DNA of 10,065 bases from Chloroflexota bacterium (lineage in GTDB: Bacteria; Chloroflexota; UBA11872). The notes under the pieces are model-generated. The model saw only the letters and a program-made list of their open reading frames with translations. It made no database searches and was not told the origin of the DNA. The stretch covers positions 1-10,065 of the forward strand of contig JAPPFO010000200.1 of the NCBI GenBank assembly GCA_028875175.1. Direction: 5' to 3'. A program made the position numbers and the translations under genes. Positions within the stretch are counted from its first letter, which is position 1. The number at the start of each line of letters is the position of its first letter. Positions 1-6,517 of this stretch are shown in pieces.

Positions 1-13
1 GGGAGAGGCAGAC

Positions 14-31
14 TCGGCCGTCTTCGGCCGA
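14..31. repeat. Small perfect hairpin upstream of sbcD
   Basis: Arms TCGGCCG (14-20) and CGGCCGA (25-31) are exact reverse complements around the loop TCTT. The stem is 7 bp and very GC-rich. No T-run follows on either strand, so it is not a convincing intrinsic terminator; it may be the remains of one or an element of the dispersed repeat that follows. The window begins just before it, so the upstream gene is not visible. Confidence 0.5.
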
Positions 32-35
32 ATTC

Positions 36-144
36 GGTGAGGGGTCTTCCGGGCAACCAGCCTCGGTTTACGCAAAGGCCTCCTCTGGGAGATGGTTGGG
101 GTGAGGGTCCTCCGGGCAACCACCGCTGGGCTATGCAACGGTCT
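36..144 (+). repeat. Imperfect direct repeat in the sbcD leader
   Basis: Two copies lie at 36-81 and 100-144. Their first parts, from GGTGAGGG to GGGCAACCA, match at 22 of 24 aligned positions with one single-base gap. The remaining 22 bases match at 13 positions, with GCAA-GG shared. The start-to-start distance is 64 bp. The second copy ends three bases before the chosen sbcD start. The GGGAGA...GGTGAGGG flavour at 1-44 and 87-107 resembles GC-rich intergenic repeats scattered through many genomes. No role is evident from the sequence. Confidence 0.55.
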
Positions 145-147
145 CGC

Positions 148-1443
148 ATGAGCGACGCCCCGATCCGCTTCGTCCACTTCGCGGATGTCCACCTGGGCTT
201 CCGCCAGTACGGGCTGGCCGAACGCGCCGCCGACTTCGTCCGCGCCTTCGACGACGCCGTGGACTACTGCCTGCGGGTCGCACCGGACTTCGTGGTCATC
301 GCCGGCGACCTGTTCGACGCCAAGTCCATCGAACCGTCCACCTACGCCGCCGCCGACATCGCGCTGGAGCGGCTGGCCCGCGCCGGCATCCCGGTCGTCG
401 CCAACGAGGGCAACCACGAACGCTGGTTCCGTCGCGGCGAGCGTTCCTGGCTCTGGCAGCTGAGCCGCCACGGCCGCCTGCGCCTGCTCCGCCAGTTCGA
501 TCCGCTGACCGGCCGGCTCCAGGCCCAACCCTGGACCAGCGAACGCGGCTTCGGCGCCTACACCGACATCGGCGCCGCCCGCATTTTCGGCGTGGAGTAC
601 CTCGGCGCGCGCCTGGCGGCCCACATCCCCGAAATCGCCGCCTCGCTCTCCGCCCTGCCTTCTGGCAACCAGCGTGCCGTCCTGGGCATCTTGCACACCG
701 GCGTCGACGAAGCCGTCCACCTGGGCGTCGGCGGCGTCACGCTGGAGGACCTGGCCCCCATCCGCGCCTTCACCGACTACCTGGCGCTGGGCCACGTGCA
801 CTACGCCTACCAACTGCCGGAACGCAACCCCTGGATCTTCAACCCCGGCGCGCTCGAAGCCCACAACATCCTGGAAGGTCTGGCCGGCCAGCCAATTGAG
901 GGCGAGGGCCGGGCTCGCGGCCTCTACGACGTAACGCTTCGCCCCGGCCGCCCGGCGCAGATCGGCGCTCGGTTCAGAGATGACGTGGTTGCCCGCCGCC
1001 CGTTCCGCCGCCTGAGCGTGGAAGCCGGCGAAGCGGCGGACTTCGACGAACTCGCCGCCGATGTCGAGGCGGCCGTCTCGGGCCCCCTCGAACTGTTCAG
1101 CGAACCCCCGGTGATCGAGCTGCGGCTAACCGGCCGCCTGCGCTTCGAGCGGATCCACCTCGACACCGAGCGCCTCGCCGAGATCGTGCGCGCCGCCTAC
1201 CAGCCGCTGCACGTGCGCGTGACCCTGCAGTTGGCCGGCGACCGGCGCCGCACCACGGCCGCCCGCCACGGAACCAACGTGCGCGCCATCGAGCGCGAAG
1301 TGCTGAGTCAGCTAATCGAGGAGTCGCCTCACGCCGACGAAGCCGAGGCGCTCACTGCCGCCGCGCTGGATCTCAAGGCCGCCGCCCTTGAGGGCCAACC
1401 CCCCGAGGCGCTGGCGCAGCACCTGGAACGACGGGTGGGCTGA
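148..1443 (+). CDS. sbcD: SbcD / Mre11-like DNA repair exonuclease subunit
   Basis: This is the calcineurin-type metallophosphoesterase nuclease of the SbcCD (Mre11-Rad50) complex, which trims and opens blocked or hairpin DNA ends at double-strand breaks in the cytoplasm. With start 148 the protein is 431 aa, close to the ~400 aa usual for SbcD. The metal-binding motifs appear in order: D13-x-H15 in FADVHLG, GDLFD 53-57, GNHE 88-91, H183 in ILHTG, and GHVH 215-218. The remainder, about residues 250-431, would be the capping and SbcC-contacting part. The reading frame stays open back to 37, but that leader lies in a direct repeat and is not family-like; M38 of the long frame (148) directly precedes the conserved IRFVHFADVH. 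No clear Shine-Dalgarno site precedes 148, and an in-frame ATG at 133 is an alternative. The stop at 1441-1443 is followed after one base by the sbcC start, so the pair is translationally coupled. Confidence 0.93.
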   Translation: MSDAPIRFVHFADVHLGFRQYGLAERAADFVRAFDDAVDYCLRVAPDFVVIAGDLFDAKSIEPSTYAAADIALERLARAGIPVVANEGNHERWFRRGERSWLWQLSRHGRLRLLRQFDPLTGRLQAQPWTSERGFGAYTDIGAARIFGVEYLGARLAAHIPEIAASLSALPSGNQRAVLGILHTGVDEAVHLGVGGVTLEDLAPIRAFTDYLALGHVHYAYQLPERNPWIFNPGALEAHNILEGLAGQPIEGEGRARGLYDVTLRPGRPAQIGARFRDDVVARRPFRRLSVEAGEAADFDELAADVEAAVSGPLELFSEPPVIELRLTGRLRFERIHLDTERLAEIVRAAYQPLHVRVTLQLAGDRRRTTAARHGTNVRAIEREVLSQLIEESPHADEAEALTAAALDLKAAALEGQPPEALAQHLERRVG

Positions 1444-1444
1444 C

Positions 1445-4249
1445 GTGTTCGTCCACGAGGTCTCCCTCTGCAACGTCAAGAGCTTCGTCGAGGCCACCGT
1501 GCGCTTCCAGCCCGGCCTCACGGCTATCGTCGGTCCCAACGGCGCAGGCAAGACCACCCTGCTGGAAGCCATCGGCTACGGCCTCTTCGGCTTTATGCCC
1601 CACCGCCCGCAGGTCCGCTTCATGCGCCACGGCGCCAGGGAATCCATGGTTCAGGTGGAGTTCACCTCCCCGCGCGACGGCCGCGTTTACCGCGTGCAAC
1701 GCACCATGCGCCGCTCCCGCTCGCGGGCCACGGACACCCTCGCCGATAACGCCACAACCACCGTCTCGCTCTTCGACGTCGAGCTGAACCGCGCCATCGA
1801 CCAGCCGGCCGCCGAGCTCGAAGCCTGGCTGGCCGGCCAGCTGGGCGTGGAAGGCCTCAGCAGCCCCGCCGACGTATTTGAACATGTCGTCGGCGTGCCC
1901 CAGGGCCGTCTCACCGCCGACTTCCTGGACTCGCCCCGCCTGCGCAAGGCCCGCTTCGACCCCATCCTGCGCACCGCCGAATACCAGCAGGCCGCCGACC
2001 TGCTGCGCCGCCTCACCCAGCACTACGCCGGGGCGCGGCATGAGCTGCAGGTCCAGGCCTCCCACCTGGAAGGCCGCCTGGCCGCCGAACCGGAACTCCT
2101 CGCCCGCCTGTCCGCGGCCCGGCAGGCGCTGGAACAGACCCGCACGGCCGAACGGCAGGCAGCAGCCGAATTGGAATCCGCGACTAAAGCCCTGGCCGAG
2201 CAGGATGCCCACCGTAAGGCCTTCGAAGGGGCCCAGCGCGAGCACCTGGCCGTCGCGGAGCGCTCCAGGCAGGCGGCGGATCGAGTTGACCGCGCCGCCG
2301 CGGCCGAAGCAGAAGCCCGCGCCGCGGCAGGAGAACTGGAAGTTTCCCGCGCCGCGCACTCGGCCTACCAGGCCGCGCAGGTCCGCGTGGCCGAACTCCA
2401 GCCCGTCGAACACCGCGCCCGCGACCTGGACCTGGAACGCACCCGGCGGGCCGCGACGCTGGAGCGCGCACAGGACGACCTGTCGGAAGTGCGCCGCGAG
2501 GCCGGCCGGCCTGCGCACGCGTCATCCACCCTCGAACTCGACGGCGATCTCGAAGCCCGCTTTCGCCAGGTGCGAACCGATTTCCGCGACGGGATCGCCG
2601 AAGCCAGGGCGCGCAAGGCGGCCGCCAACGTCTCCCTGCGCCAGGCCCGCGAAGACACCCAGGCCCTGCACACCCGCTGGATGCGCGAACGCGAGTCGGT
2701 CGTTCAGGCCTACGACGACGGACGCCGCCGGCTGAAACGGCTGGAGGCTCGCGCCGCGGTCGCCGCAGAGCTCCCCGACCGGCGAAAGCTGTTGGATCGG
2801 CGGCGGCAGGAACGCGCCACCGTCGAAGCTCTCCTGGAAGCTGACCGCCACGCCCAGCGCCTGCTCACTGACACCCGCACCTGTCCGTTCTTCACTGAGG
2901 TCTGCCGCAACCTGGAAACCATCCCCGACGTGGCCGGCGTGTTTCGGCGCCAGGCCGCCGAGCGCGAGCAGCGGCTGGCAGCGCTGGGTACGTCCATTAC
3001 CCAGGCTGAACGCCGCGTGGCCGAGGCCGAGCAGGCCGAAGCCGAAGCGCGCCAGGGCGACACCGCCCGCGAACGCCAGGCCGATCTGCATCGCCGCCTG
3101 GATGCCGCCGACCTCGATATCGCCGCCGCCACCGTCCTGCTGGACGCCTTGGAAGCCCGCAACACGGCCGATCTGGCGACCCTCGCAAACGGCCGGCATC
3201 AGTCGTCAAGCGCCCATGACACCCTGTCCCAGTCCGCCCACCGCGCGGTCGATGCCCTGGCCGAACTGTCCTCAACCCGGGATCCCGCCGTGGAGGCCGC
3301 CGCCGCAGACCTGCTGGCAATCGCCAAGCACCGTCGCAAACTGGCCGAGACCTCGCTCCAGTCGACCGCCCGCGACCTACAGGCTCTGGGTAACGATCTC
3401 GCGGCCTTGGCCGCTGCCCGCGCCGCGCTGGCCGAGCACGCCGACGCCCACAACCGTTACCTCCAGCACGAAGTCGTGGCCGGCCAACTCGAGCCCCGCA
3501 CCGTCGAGCATGCAACGGCCCGGCAGCAGGCCGCTCGGGCCGAGGCGGCTGCGGCCGATGCCGAATCGGCCCTCCGCGAAGCCCGCGCCAGCTTCGACCC
3601 GGCGGCGCTCGCGTCGGCCCGCCAGGCCCGCGACGCCGCCCTCGGCCTCGCCCGCCAACTGGCCGAACGCACCGCCCGCATGCAGGCCGACGAGCAGCGC
3701 CTGTCCGCCGACGTCAAGGCCCTGCGCCAGGTGTGCGCCGACCTGGAAACCGCCCAGGCCGGCATCGCCCGCGTCACCCGCCTGGAGGACCGCACCGAGT
3801 TCATCCGCCGCCTATTGCGCGATGCCGGCCCCCGCGTTACCGAAATCCTGTTGGCCAGCGTGTCCGACAGCGCCGACGAGATCTACAGCGACATCATGGG
3901 CGCGCCCGGCGGCCGCCTGCGCTGGGCCGCCGACTACGACATCGTGCTCGGCCGCGGCGGCCTGGAACGGCGCTTCGGTCAGCTCTCCGGCGGCGAGCAA
4001 ATGGCCGCTGCCCTCGCCGTCCGCCTGGCCCTGCTGCGCGACCTGCTCAACCTCGACATCGCCTTCTTCGACGAACCCACCCAGCACCTGGACGCCGAAC
4101 GCCGCGAAAACCTGGCCCAGCAAATCCTCGCCGTTCGCGGCTTCAGCCAGCTCGTCGTCATCTCCCACGACGACACCTTCGAACGCCACATCGACAACAT
4201 CCTCCGCATCACCCACACCGGCCAAGCCAGCCAAGTCGAAGTGGGCTAG
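1445..4249 (+). CDS. sbcC: SbcC / Rad50-like SMC-family ATPase
   Basis: This is the ATPase and DNA-tethering subunit of the SbcCD complex; ATP-driven head engagement controls the SbcD nuclease. With the GTG start at 1445 it is 934 aa. The N-terminal half-head has Walker A GPNGAGKT at 30-37 and a Q-loop-like VPQGRL further on. About residues 200-800 are Ala/Glu/Arg/Gln-rich coiled coil running out and back. The C-terminal half-head has signature LSGGEQ 847-852, Walker B LDIAFFDEP 870-878 and D-loop TQHLD 879-883. At the turn there is a cysteine pair, C480 and C487 (CPFFTEVC), where Rad50 carries its zinc hook, but spaced CX6C and not CXXC. The start is chosen because VFVHEVSLCNVKSF is the family N-terminus, GTG follows the sbcD stop by one base, and the G-rich GGGTGGG at 1433-1439 can serve as ribosome binding site. 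The frame is open back to 1388, inside sbcD. Other SMC-like ATPases are possible, but the sbcD neighbour settles the role. Confidence 0.93.
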   Translation: MFVHEVSLCNVKSFVEATVRFQPGLTAIVGPNGAGKTTLLEAIGYGLFGFMPHRPQVRFMRHGARESMVQVEFTSPRDGRVYRVQRTMRRSRSRATDTLADNATTTVSLFDVELNRAIDQPAAELEAWLAGQLGVEGLSSPADVFEHVVGVPQGRLTADFLDSPRLRKARFDPILRTAEYQQAADLLRRLTQHYAGARHELQVQASHLEGRLAAEPELLARLSAARQALEQTRTAERQAAAELESATKALAEQDAHRKAFEGAQREHLAVAERSRQAADRVDRAAAAEAEARAAAGELEVSRAAHSAYQAAQVRVAELQPVEHRARDLDLERTRRAATLERAQDDLSEVRREAGRPAHASSTLELDGDLEARFRQVRTDFRDGIAEARARKAAANVSLRQAREDTQALHTRWMRERESVVQAYDDGRRRLKRLEARAAVAAELPDRRKLLDRRRQERATVEALLEADRHAQRLLTDTRTCPFFTEVCRNLETIPDVAGVFRRQAAEREQRLAALGTSITQAERRVAEAEQAEAEARQGDTARERQADLHRRLDAADLDIAAATVLLDALEARNTADLATLANGRHQSSSAHDTLSQSAHRAVDALAELSSTRDPAVEAAAADLLAIAKHRRKLAETSLQSTARDLQALGNDLAALAAARAALAEHADAHNRYLQHEVVAGQLEPRTVEHATARQQAARAEAAAADAESALREARASFDPAALASARQARDAALGLARQLAERTARMQADEQRLSADVKALRQVCADLETAQAGIARVTRLEDRTEFIRRLLRDAGPRVTEILLASVSDSADEIYSDIMGAPGGRLRWAADYDIVLGRGGLERRFGQLSGGEQMAAALAVRLALLRDLLNLDIAFFDEPTQHLDAERRENLAQQILAVRGFSQLVVISHDDTFERHIDNILRITHTGQASQVEVG

Positions 4250-4294
4250 GCGCGGTAACCGAAGTCTGCGCCCCCTGTGGCCGACATCGGGGTG

Positions 4295-4516
4295 TCAGCG
4301 AAGCAGTCGCAGGAACTCCTCCCTCGTCAGGCCAGTTTCACGAATAAGCGCCCGCAGGAGCCCTCGACCAAGCTCCCTGTGCCTTGGGACCGAGAGCCTG
4401 CGGCCCGACGGTCCGATAAGGATCATGTGGCTGCCTTGTGTTCGGTCCCAGACATAGCCGATTCTGGCAGCCGCTCGGACGAACTCGTCGCCAGAAATGA
4501 CGGGAAGTCGCGCCAC
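4295..4516 (-). CDS. hicA: HicA-family toxin (mRNA interferase)
   Basis: HicA toxins are small double-stranded-RNA-binding-fold ribonucleases that cleave mRNA and are held inactive by HicB. The protein is 73 aa, typical for the family. The N-terminus MARLPVISGDEFVRAAARIG, the G28-S29-H30 motif with the expected catalytic histidine H30, the following ILIGPSGRRLSVPRH strand pair, and the C-terminal helix ending in EEFLRLL all match the family. The start is a GTG at 4516-4514 that shares one base with the hicB stop (TAGTG). The toxin is therefore translated right after the antitoxin from one message. Its end lies 45 bp from the convergent sbcC end. It looks intact. Confidence 0.88.
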   Translation of the reverse strand: MARLPVISGDEFVRAAARIGYVWDRTQGSHMILIGPSGRRLSVPRHRELGRGLLRALIRETGLTREEFLRLLR

Positions 4517-5085
4517 TAAACAGGCACCTCAAGCACCTGAAACGCAGACGAGGAAGGCAAGGGATCCCCGTGTTCGCGCATGCTTGCCAGATAGCCCCGG
4601 ATGGCTTCGCGTATGTTTGCGAGCGCCTCGTCCCTAGTCCGCCCCTGACTGTGACACCCGGGGAGCGTCGGGCAGCTCGCCACCTGCCAACCGTCCTCGT
4701 CAGTCTCAAATAGCACCAATAGTTTCAGTACTTGCTCGGCGGCGTCGTCCGCCTTGACGACCACAGTTGCCTCCGGCGGATATTCGCTGCTGTCCAATCC
4801 CGTGTCTGGCGCACGCGGTGGACGGGCGTACACCGTCGCGTCCTTACGCTCTGAGATCTCAAATCCCAGCCTGCTGAGGATTCGGTAGGCGTACTGCGCC
4901 GTGAACACGGGTGACGCCAGGCCGGTGACCAACTGGATAACCTGCTTGATTGGGTACTGTTGCCCGTGCAGCGCGACGAAGTACTTGTTCCGACCGTCGG
5001 TCGCATTGGGCTGAACTCTCCGCGTTGCGCTCACGATGTCCTCAGGCTCGATCGCGTACGAGGCGCCTCTGATCTGAAAGTCCAC
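4516..5085 (-). CDS. hicB: HicB-family antitoxin with an extra N-terminal domain
   Basis: This is the partner antitoxin of the adjacent HicA. With start 5085 it is 189 aa, longer than single-domain HicB. The C-terminal part, about residues 120-175, is the HicB fold: LLVLFETDEDGWQVASCP, LPGCHSQGRTRDEAL and REAIRGYL. Residues 1 to about 77 form a separate domain with NKYFVALHGQQYPIKQV, TGL and YRILSRLGFEI. I recall this pattern from the N-terminal head domain of ScoMcrA-like nucleases and some HicB fusions, but cannot verify it. A Pro-rich linker joins the two. The start is the GTG at 5085-5083: its message has AGGGAGGG at 5100-5093, a good ribosome site 7 nt away. The frame opens to a TTG at 5157, but that TTG is the first part of a TTGACA promoter-like box. 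hicB precedes hicA, the reverse of the E. coli order. The upstream palindrome suggests autoregulation. Confidence 0.85.
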   Translation of the reverse strand: MDFQIRGASYAIEPEDIVSATRRVQPNATDGRNKYFVALHGQQYPIKQVIQLVTGLASPVFTAQYAYRILSRLGFEISERKDATVYARPPRAPDTGLDSSEYPPEATVVVKADDAAEQVLKLLVLFETDEDGWQVASCPTLPGCHSQGRTRDEALANIREAIRGYLASMREHGDPLPSSSAFQVLEVPV

Positions 5086-5090
5086 GGCAA

Positions 5091-5157
5091 CACCCTCCCT
5101 GAATGATTCTGATATCGATATCGATACTACCGTGAGGTGCCGGACAGAGATTGTCAA
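5091..5157 (-). promoter_or_regulatory. hicBA promoter region with palindromic operator and ribosome site
   Basis: On the minus strand, TTGACA (5157-5152) is a perfect -35 box and TAGTAT (5129-5124) a fair -10 box. Their 22-base spacing is well above the usual 17, so the pair is uncertain. Overlapping and just downstream of the -10 is the perfect 14-bp palindrome TATCGATATCGATA at 5113-5126, also readable as tandem ATCGAT units. This is the likely site where HicB, alone or with HicA, represses its own operon. The ribosome site AGGGAGGG lies at 5100-5093. The operator role is inferred from position and symmetry. Confidence 0.5.
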
Positions 5158-5179
5158 GCGGCTCGCCCGACAGATGTGG

Positions 5180-5201
5180 CCCAGGCTGTTCGCAGCCTGG
5201 G
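5180..5201. repeat. Perfect 9-bp hairpin with UUCG tetraloop between hicBA and the lone antitoxin
   Basis: The arms CCCAGGCTG (5180-5188) and CAGCCTGGG (5193-5201) are exact reverse complements around TTCG (5189-5192). In RNA read from the + strand this gives a cUUCGg-like, very stable stem-loop, here closed by G-C. No T-run follows on either strand, so it is not a standard intrinsic terminator. It sits between two divergent genes, upstream of both the hicBA promoter and the gene at 5271. It may be a regulatory RNA structure, a protein site, or a transcription block. Confidence 0.6.
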
Positions 5202-5270
5202 ACTGGCCCCGGGATGCTCCTAGACTGAAATCGTCATTCCGGCTGACCGCCGCAGAATCAAACTCCCGTC

Positions 5271-5492
5271 ATGAACCGGAAGCTCACAATCACCATCGAC
5301 GATGCGCTGGCTCACGAGGCCGAGCGCTTGGCACGGTCACGCGGCTTGTCGCTCTCGTCCCTGATCGACACTTCACTTCGGGAGACTCTCGCAAACGACT
5401 CTCCCACCGTCGCCACACGCTGGCGCGGACGCTTCCGCCCCGCCGAACGCGACGATCCGCGCTACGAGGCGCTGGCGCGCAAATACCTCTAG
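5271..5492 (+). CDS. Ribbon-helix-helix antitoxin, DUF6364-like, without a toxin partner
   Basis: This 73-aa protein begins MNRKLTITIDDALAHEAERL and continues ARSRGLSLSSLIDTSLRE. That is one short beta-strand and two helices of a ribbon-helix-helix DNA-binding dimer, as in MetJ/Arc-type antitoxins. The tail, about residues 47-73, with RWRGRF and ending YEALARKYL, matches the toxin-binding tail of DUF6364 antitoxins, which normally precede a PIN-domain ribonuclease (VapC type). No PIN toxin follows: the convergent antidote gene ends only 8 bp past the stop, and nothing PIN-like is visible on either side. The gene looks intact but orphaned. The upstream DNA carries a strong hairpin; TAGACT at 5221-5226 could be a -10 box, with no good -35. 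Family identification is from memory. Confidence 0.75.
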   Translation: MNRKLTITIDDALAHEAERLARSRGLSLSSLIDTSLRETLANDSPTVATRWRGRFRPAERDDPRYEALARKYL

Positions 5493-5500
5493 GGGCTGGC

Positions 5501-5797
5501 CTAAGCCTGGCGAGTGGCCGACACCCGCAGCCCCAACCCCAACGCCCGCATGACCTTGAGCACGGTGGCAAACTCCGGATTGCCGTCGGGGGAGAGGGCC
5601 TTGTAGAGGCTTTCCCGACCCAGGCCTGCGTCCGCCGCGACCTTCGTCATGCCCCGGGCCCTGGCAATGTCGCCCAGGGCGGCCGCAATCAGCGCCGGGT
5701 CGCCGTCCTCGAAGGCCGCCTCGAGGTAGGCGACGATGTCCTCGTCGCTTTCCAGGTGATCCGCCGCGTCCCATGGCTGGGTTCGTGTCGTCGCCAT
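5501..5797 (-). CDS. Addiction-module antidote protein (HigA-like, XRE helix-turn-helix)
   Basis: This 98-aa antitoxin is of the 'putative addiction module antidote' type: it binds its toxin and represses their shared promoter. The family blocks are present in order: HLESDEDIVAYLEAAFEDGD near 14-33, PALIAAALGDIARARGM 34-50, a helix-turn-helix TKVAADAGLGRESLYKAL 51-68, and GNPEFATVLKVMRALGL 72-88. Of two possible ATGs, the second (5797) lies 8 nt after the strong AGGAGG at 5811-5806; the first (5803) lies only 2 nt after it, so 5797 is chosen. The AGGAGG overlaps the toxin stop codon, so translation is coupled to the upstream toxin frame. The gene is intact, whereas its toxin is frameshifted. 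Confidence 0.88.
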   Translation of the reverse strand: MATTRTQPWDAADHLESDEDIVAYLEAAFEDGDPALIAAALGDIARARGMTKVAADAGLGRESLYKALSPDGNPEFATVLKVMRALGLGLRVSATRQA

Positions 5798-5809
5798 GTC
5801 CATATCCTC

Positions 5810-6101
5810 CTAGAGCCCTCGTGCCAGGCTGCGAGCTTTGGTGATGTGTCGCGCCTGGCTGCTCTTGTCGCCGCCCGCCAGCAGAATCACTAGCGACTGC
5901 CCACGCCGCACGAAATACACGCGGTAGCCAGGGCCGTAGCTGATCCGCAGTTCTGACACTCCCTCGCCGACGGGTCGAACGTCGCCGGGGTTGCCCAGCG
6001 CCAGTCGCCTGATGCGAATGTCGATTCGCGCCCGCGCCTGCCGGTCCCGAAGCCTTCCAAACCAGCGCATACACATCGGTCTGACGCACCTCAACTTGCA
6101 C
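5810..6101 (-). pseudogene. RelE/ParE-superfamily addiction killer toxin (HigB-like), frameshifted near the N-terminus
   Basis: The main part, in one frame from about 6064 to 5810, reads WFGRLRDRQARARIDIRIRR, LALGNPGDVRPVGEGVSELR, YGPGYRVYFVRRG and LLAGGDKSSQARHI. This is the addiction killer family, ribosome-dependent or RelE-fold toxins of about 95-100 aa. The expected N-terminus VEVRQTDVYA is encoded just upstream, but in another frame, from GTG 6101 to about 6066. The frames meet in a GCGC run at 6068-6065; a loss of two bases there (GCGCGC to GCGC) would restore the usual VYA-x-WF. An uninterrupted frame also runs from an ATG at 6109, giving an alternative N-terminus MWACKLRCVRPMCMRW that is not family-like and lacks the first beta-strand. 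The toxin is therefore probably inactive, unless this is a sequencing error or a programmed shift. Confidence 0.75.
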
Positions 6102-6107
6102 GCCCAC

Positions 6108-6126
6108 ATTGTATCCCACGGGATAC
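6108..6126 (-). promoter_or_regulatory. Operator-like inverted repeat and -10 box of the killer/antidote operon
   Basis: GTATCCC (6111-6117) and GGGATAC (6120-6126) form a perfect 7-bp inverted repeat with a 2-base centre. On the minus strand, TACAAT (6113-6108) resembles a -10 box and overlaps the repeat. The distance to GTG 6101 would place transcription initiation at or next to the start codon, giving a leaderless or nearly leaderless message. I found no good -35 at normal spacing. Autorepression by the antidote protein is inferred from family habits. Confidence 0.45.
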
Positions 6127-6217
6127 TTGGCTCAGCTAGGCAGACTCGAAAGATACGCCCGATTCAGCCCTGGCCCAGGCCCGTCTCTCGCCAACCGCCG
6201 TGCCCCAGTCCTGGTAA

Positions 6218-6517
6218 CTAGGCGGCTCCAACCAGCTCAACTTTGAGCCGCTTGCCCAGCGCGGCGGCGGCCTTCTGAAGCGTGAGCAGCGTGACCGACG
6301 GATTGTCGGGGTCAAGCAGCCGGTCCAGTGAGGCCCGGCTGGTGTGCATGCGCCGCGCCATTTCGGCCTTGCTCAGCTGCGCGTCGGCCATCGTCTGGCT
6401 GATCTGCCAGGCCAGCACCCGCTTGACGGCAGCCGCCTCGGCCTCGGCCAGCGTGCCGTCGGCTTCCAACAGGCTGTCGAGCGTCGAGCCCTCGCGAGGA
6501 TTGGGAATCTTCGTCAT
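6218..6517 (-). CDS. XRE-family antitoxin (HigA-like)
   Basis: This 99-aa antitoxin pairs with the upstream RelE-like toxin. The first ~25 residues (MTKIPNPREGSTLDSLLEAD) are probably a flexible or toxin-binding segment. The middle helices VKRVLAWQISQTMADAQ lead into the helix-turn-helix SKAEMARRMHTSRASLDRLL at about 49-68, followed by LTLQKAAAALGKRLKVEL. The ATG at 6517 overlaps the toxin stop (ATGA) and has GGGAGG at 6530-6525, 7 nt away. Its frame continues upstream through the toxin gene, but that part is not protein-like. It likely represses the promoter at 6873-6901. Confidence 0.88.
   Translation of the reverse strand: MTKIPNPREGSTLDSLLEADGTLAEAEAAAVKRVLAWQISQTMADAQLSKAEMARRMHTSRASLDRLLDPDNPSVTLLTLQKAAAALGKRLKVELVGAA

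Noticed and set aside
37..147. N-terminal extension of sbcD from 37
   Set aside because: The reading frame is open, but the encoded residues come from a direct repeat and a GC-rich leader and do not resemble SbcD; the family N-terminus begins right after 148.
1373..3199. Long open frames opposite and alongside sbcC
   Set aside because: High GC makes stop codons rare in all frames; these translations are low-complexity Arg/Gly/Pro/Ala-rich shadows without family motifs, whereas the + frame has the full ATPase motif set.
3733..4457. Further + frames at the end of sbcC
   Set aside because: They are Pro/Arg-rich out-of-frame translations of the SbcC head and cross into hicA; no protein-like pattern.
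5373..6119. One 248-aa minus-strand protein
   Set aside because: Only its first ~18 residues look real (the toxin N-terminus before the frameshift); the rest is an out-of-frame reading of the toxin and antidote genes.
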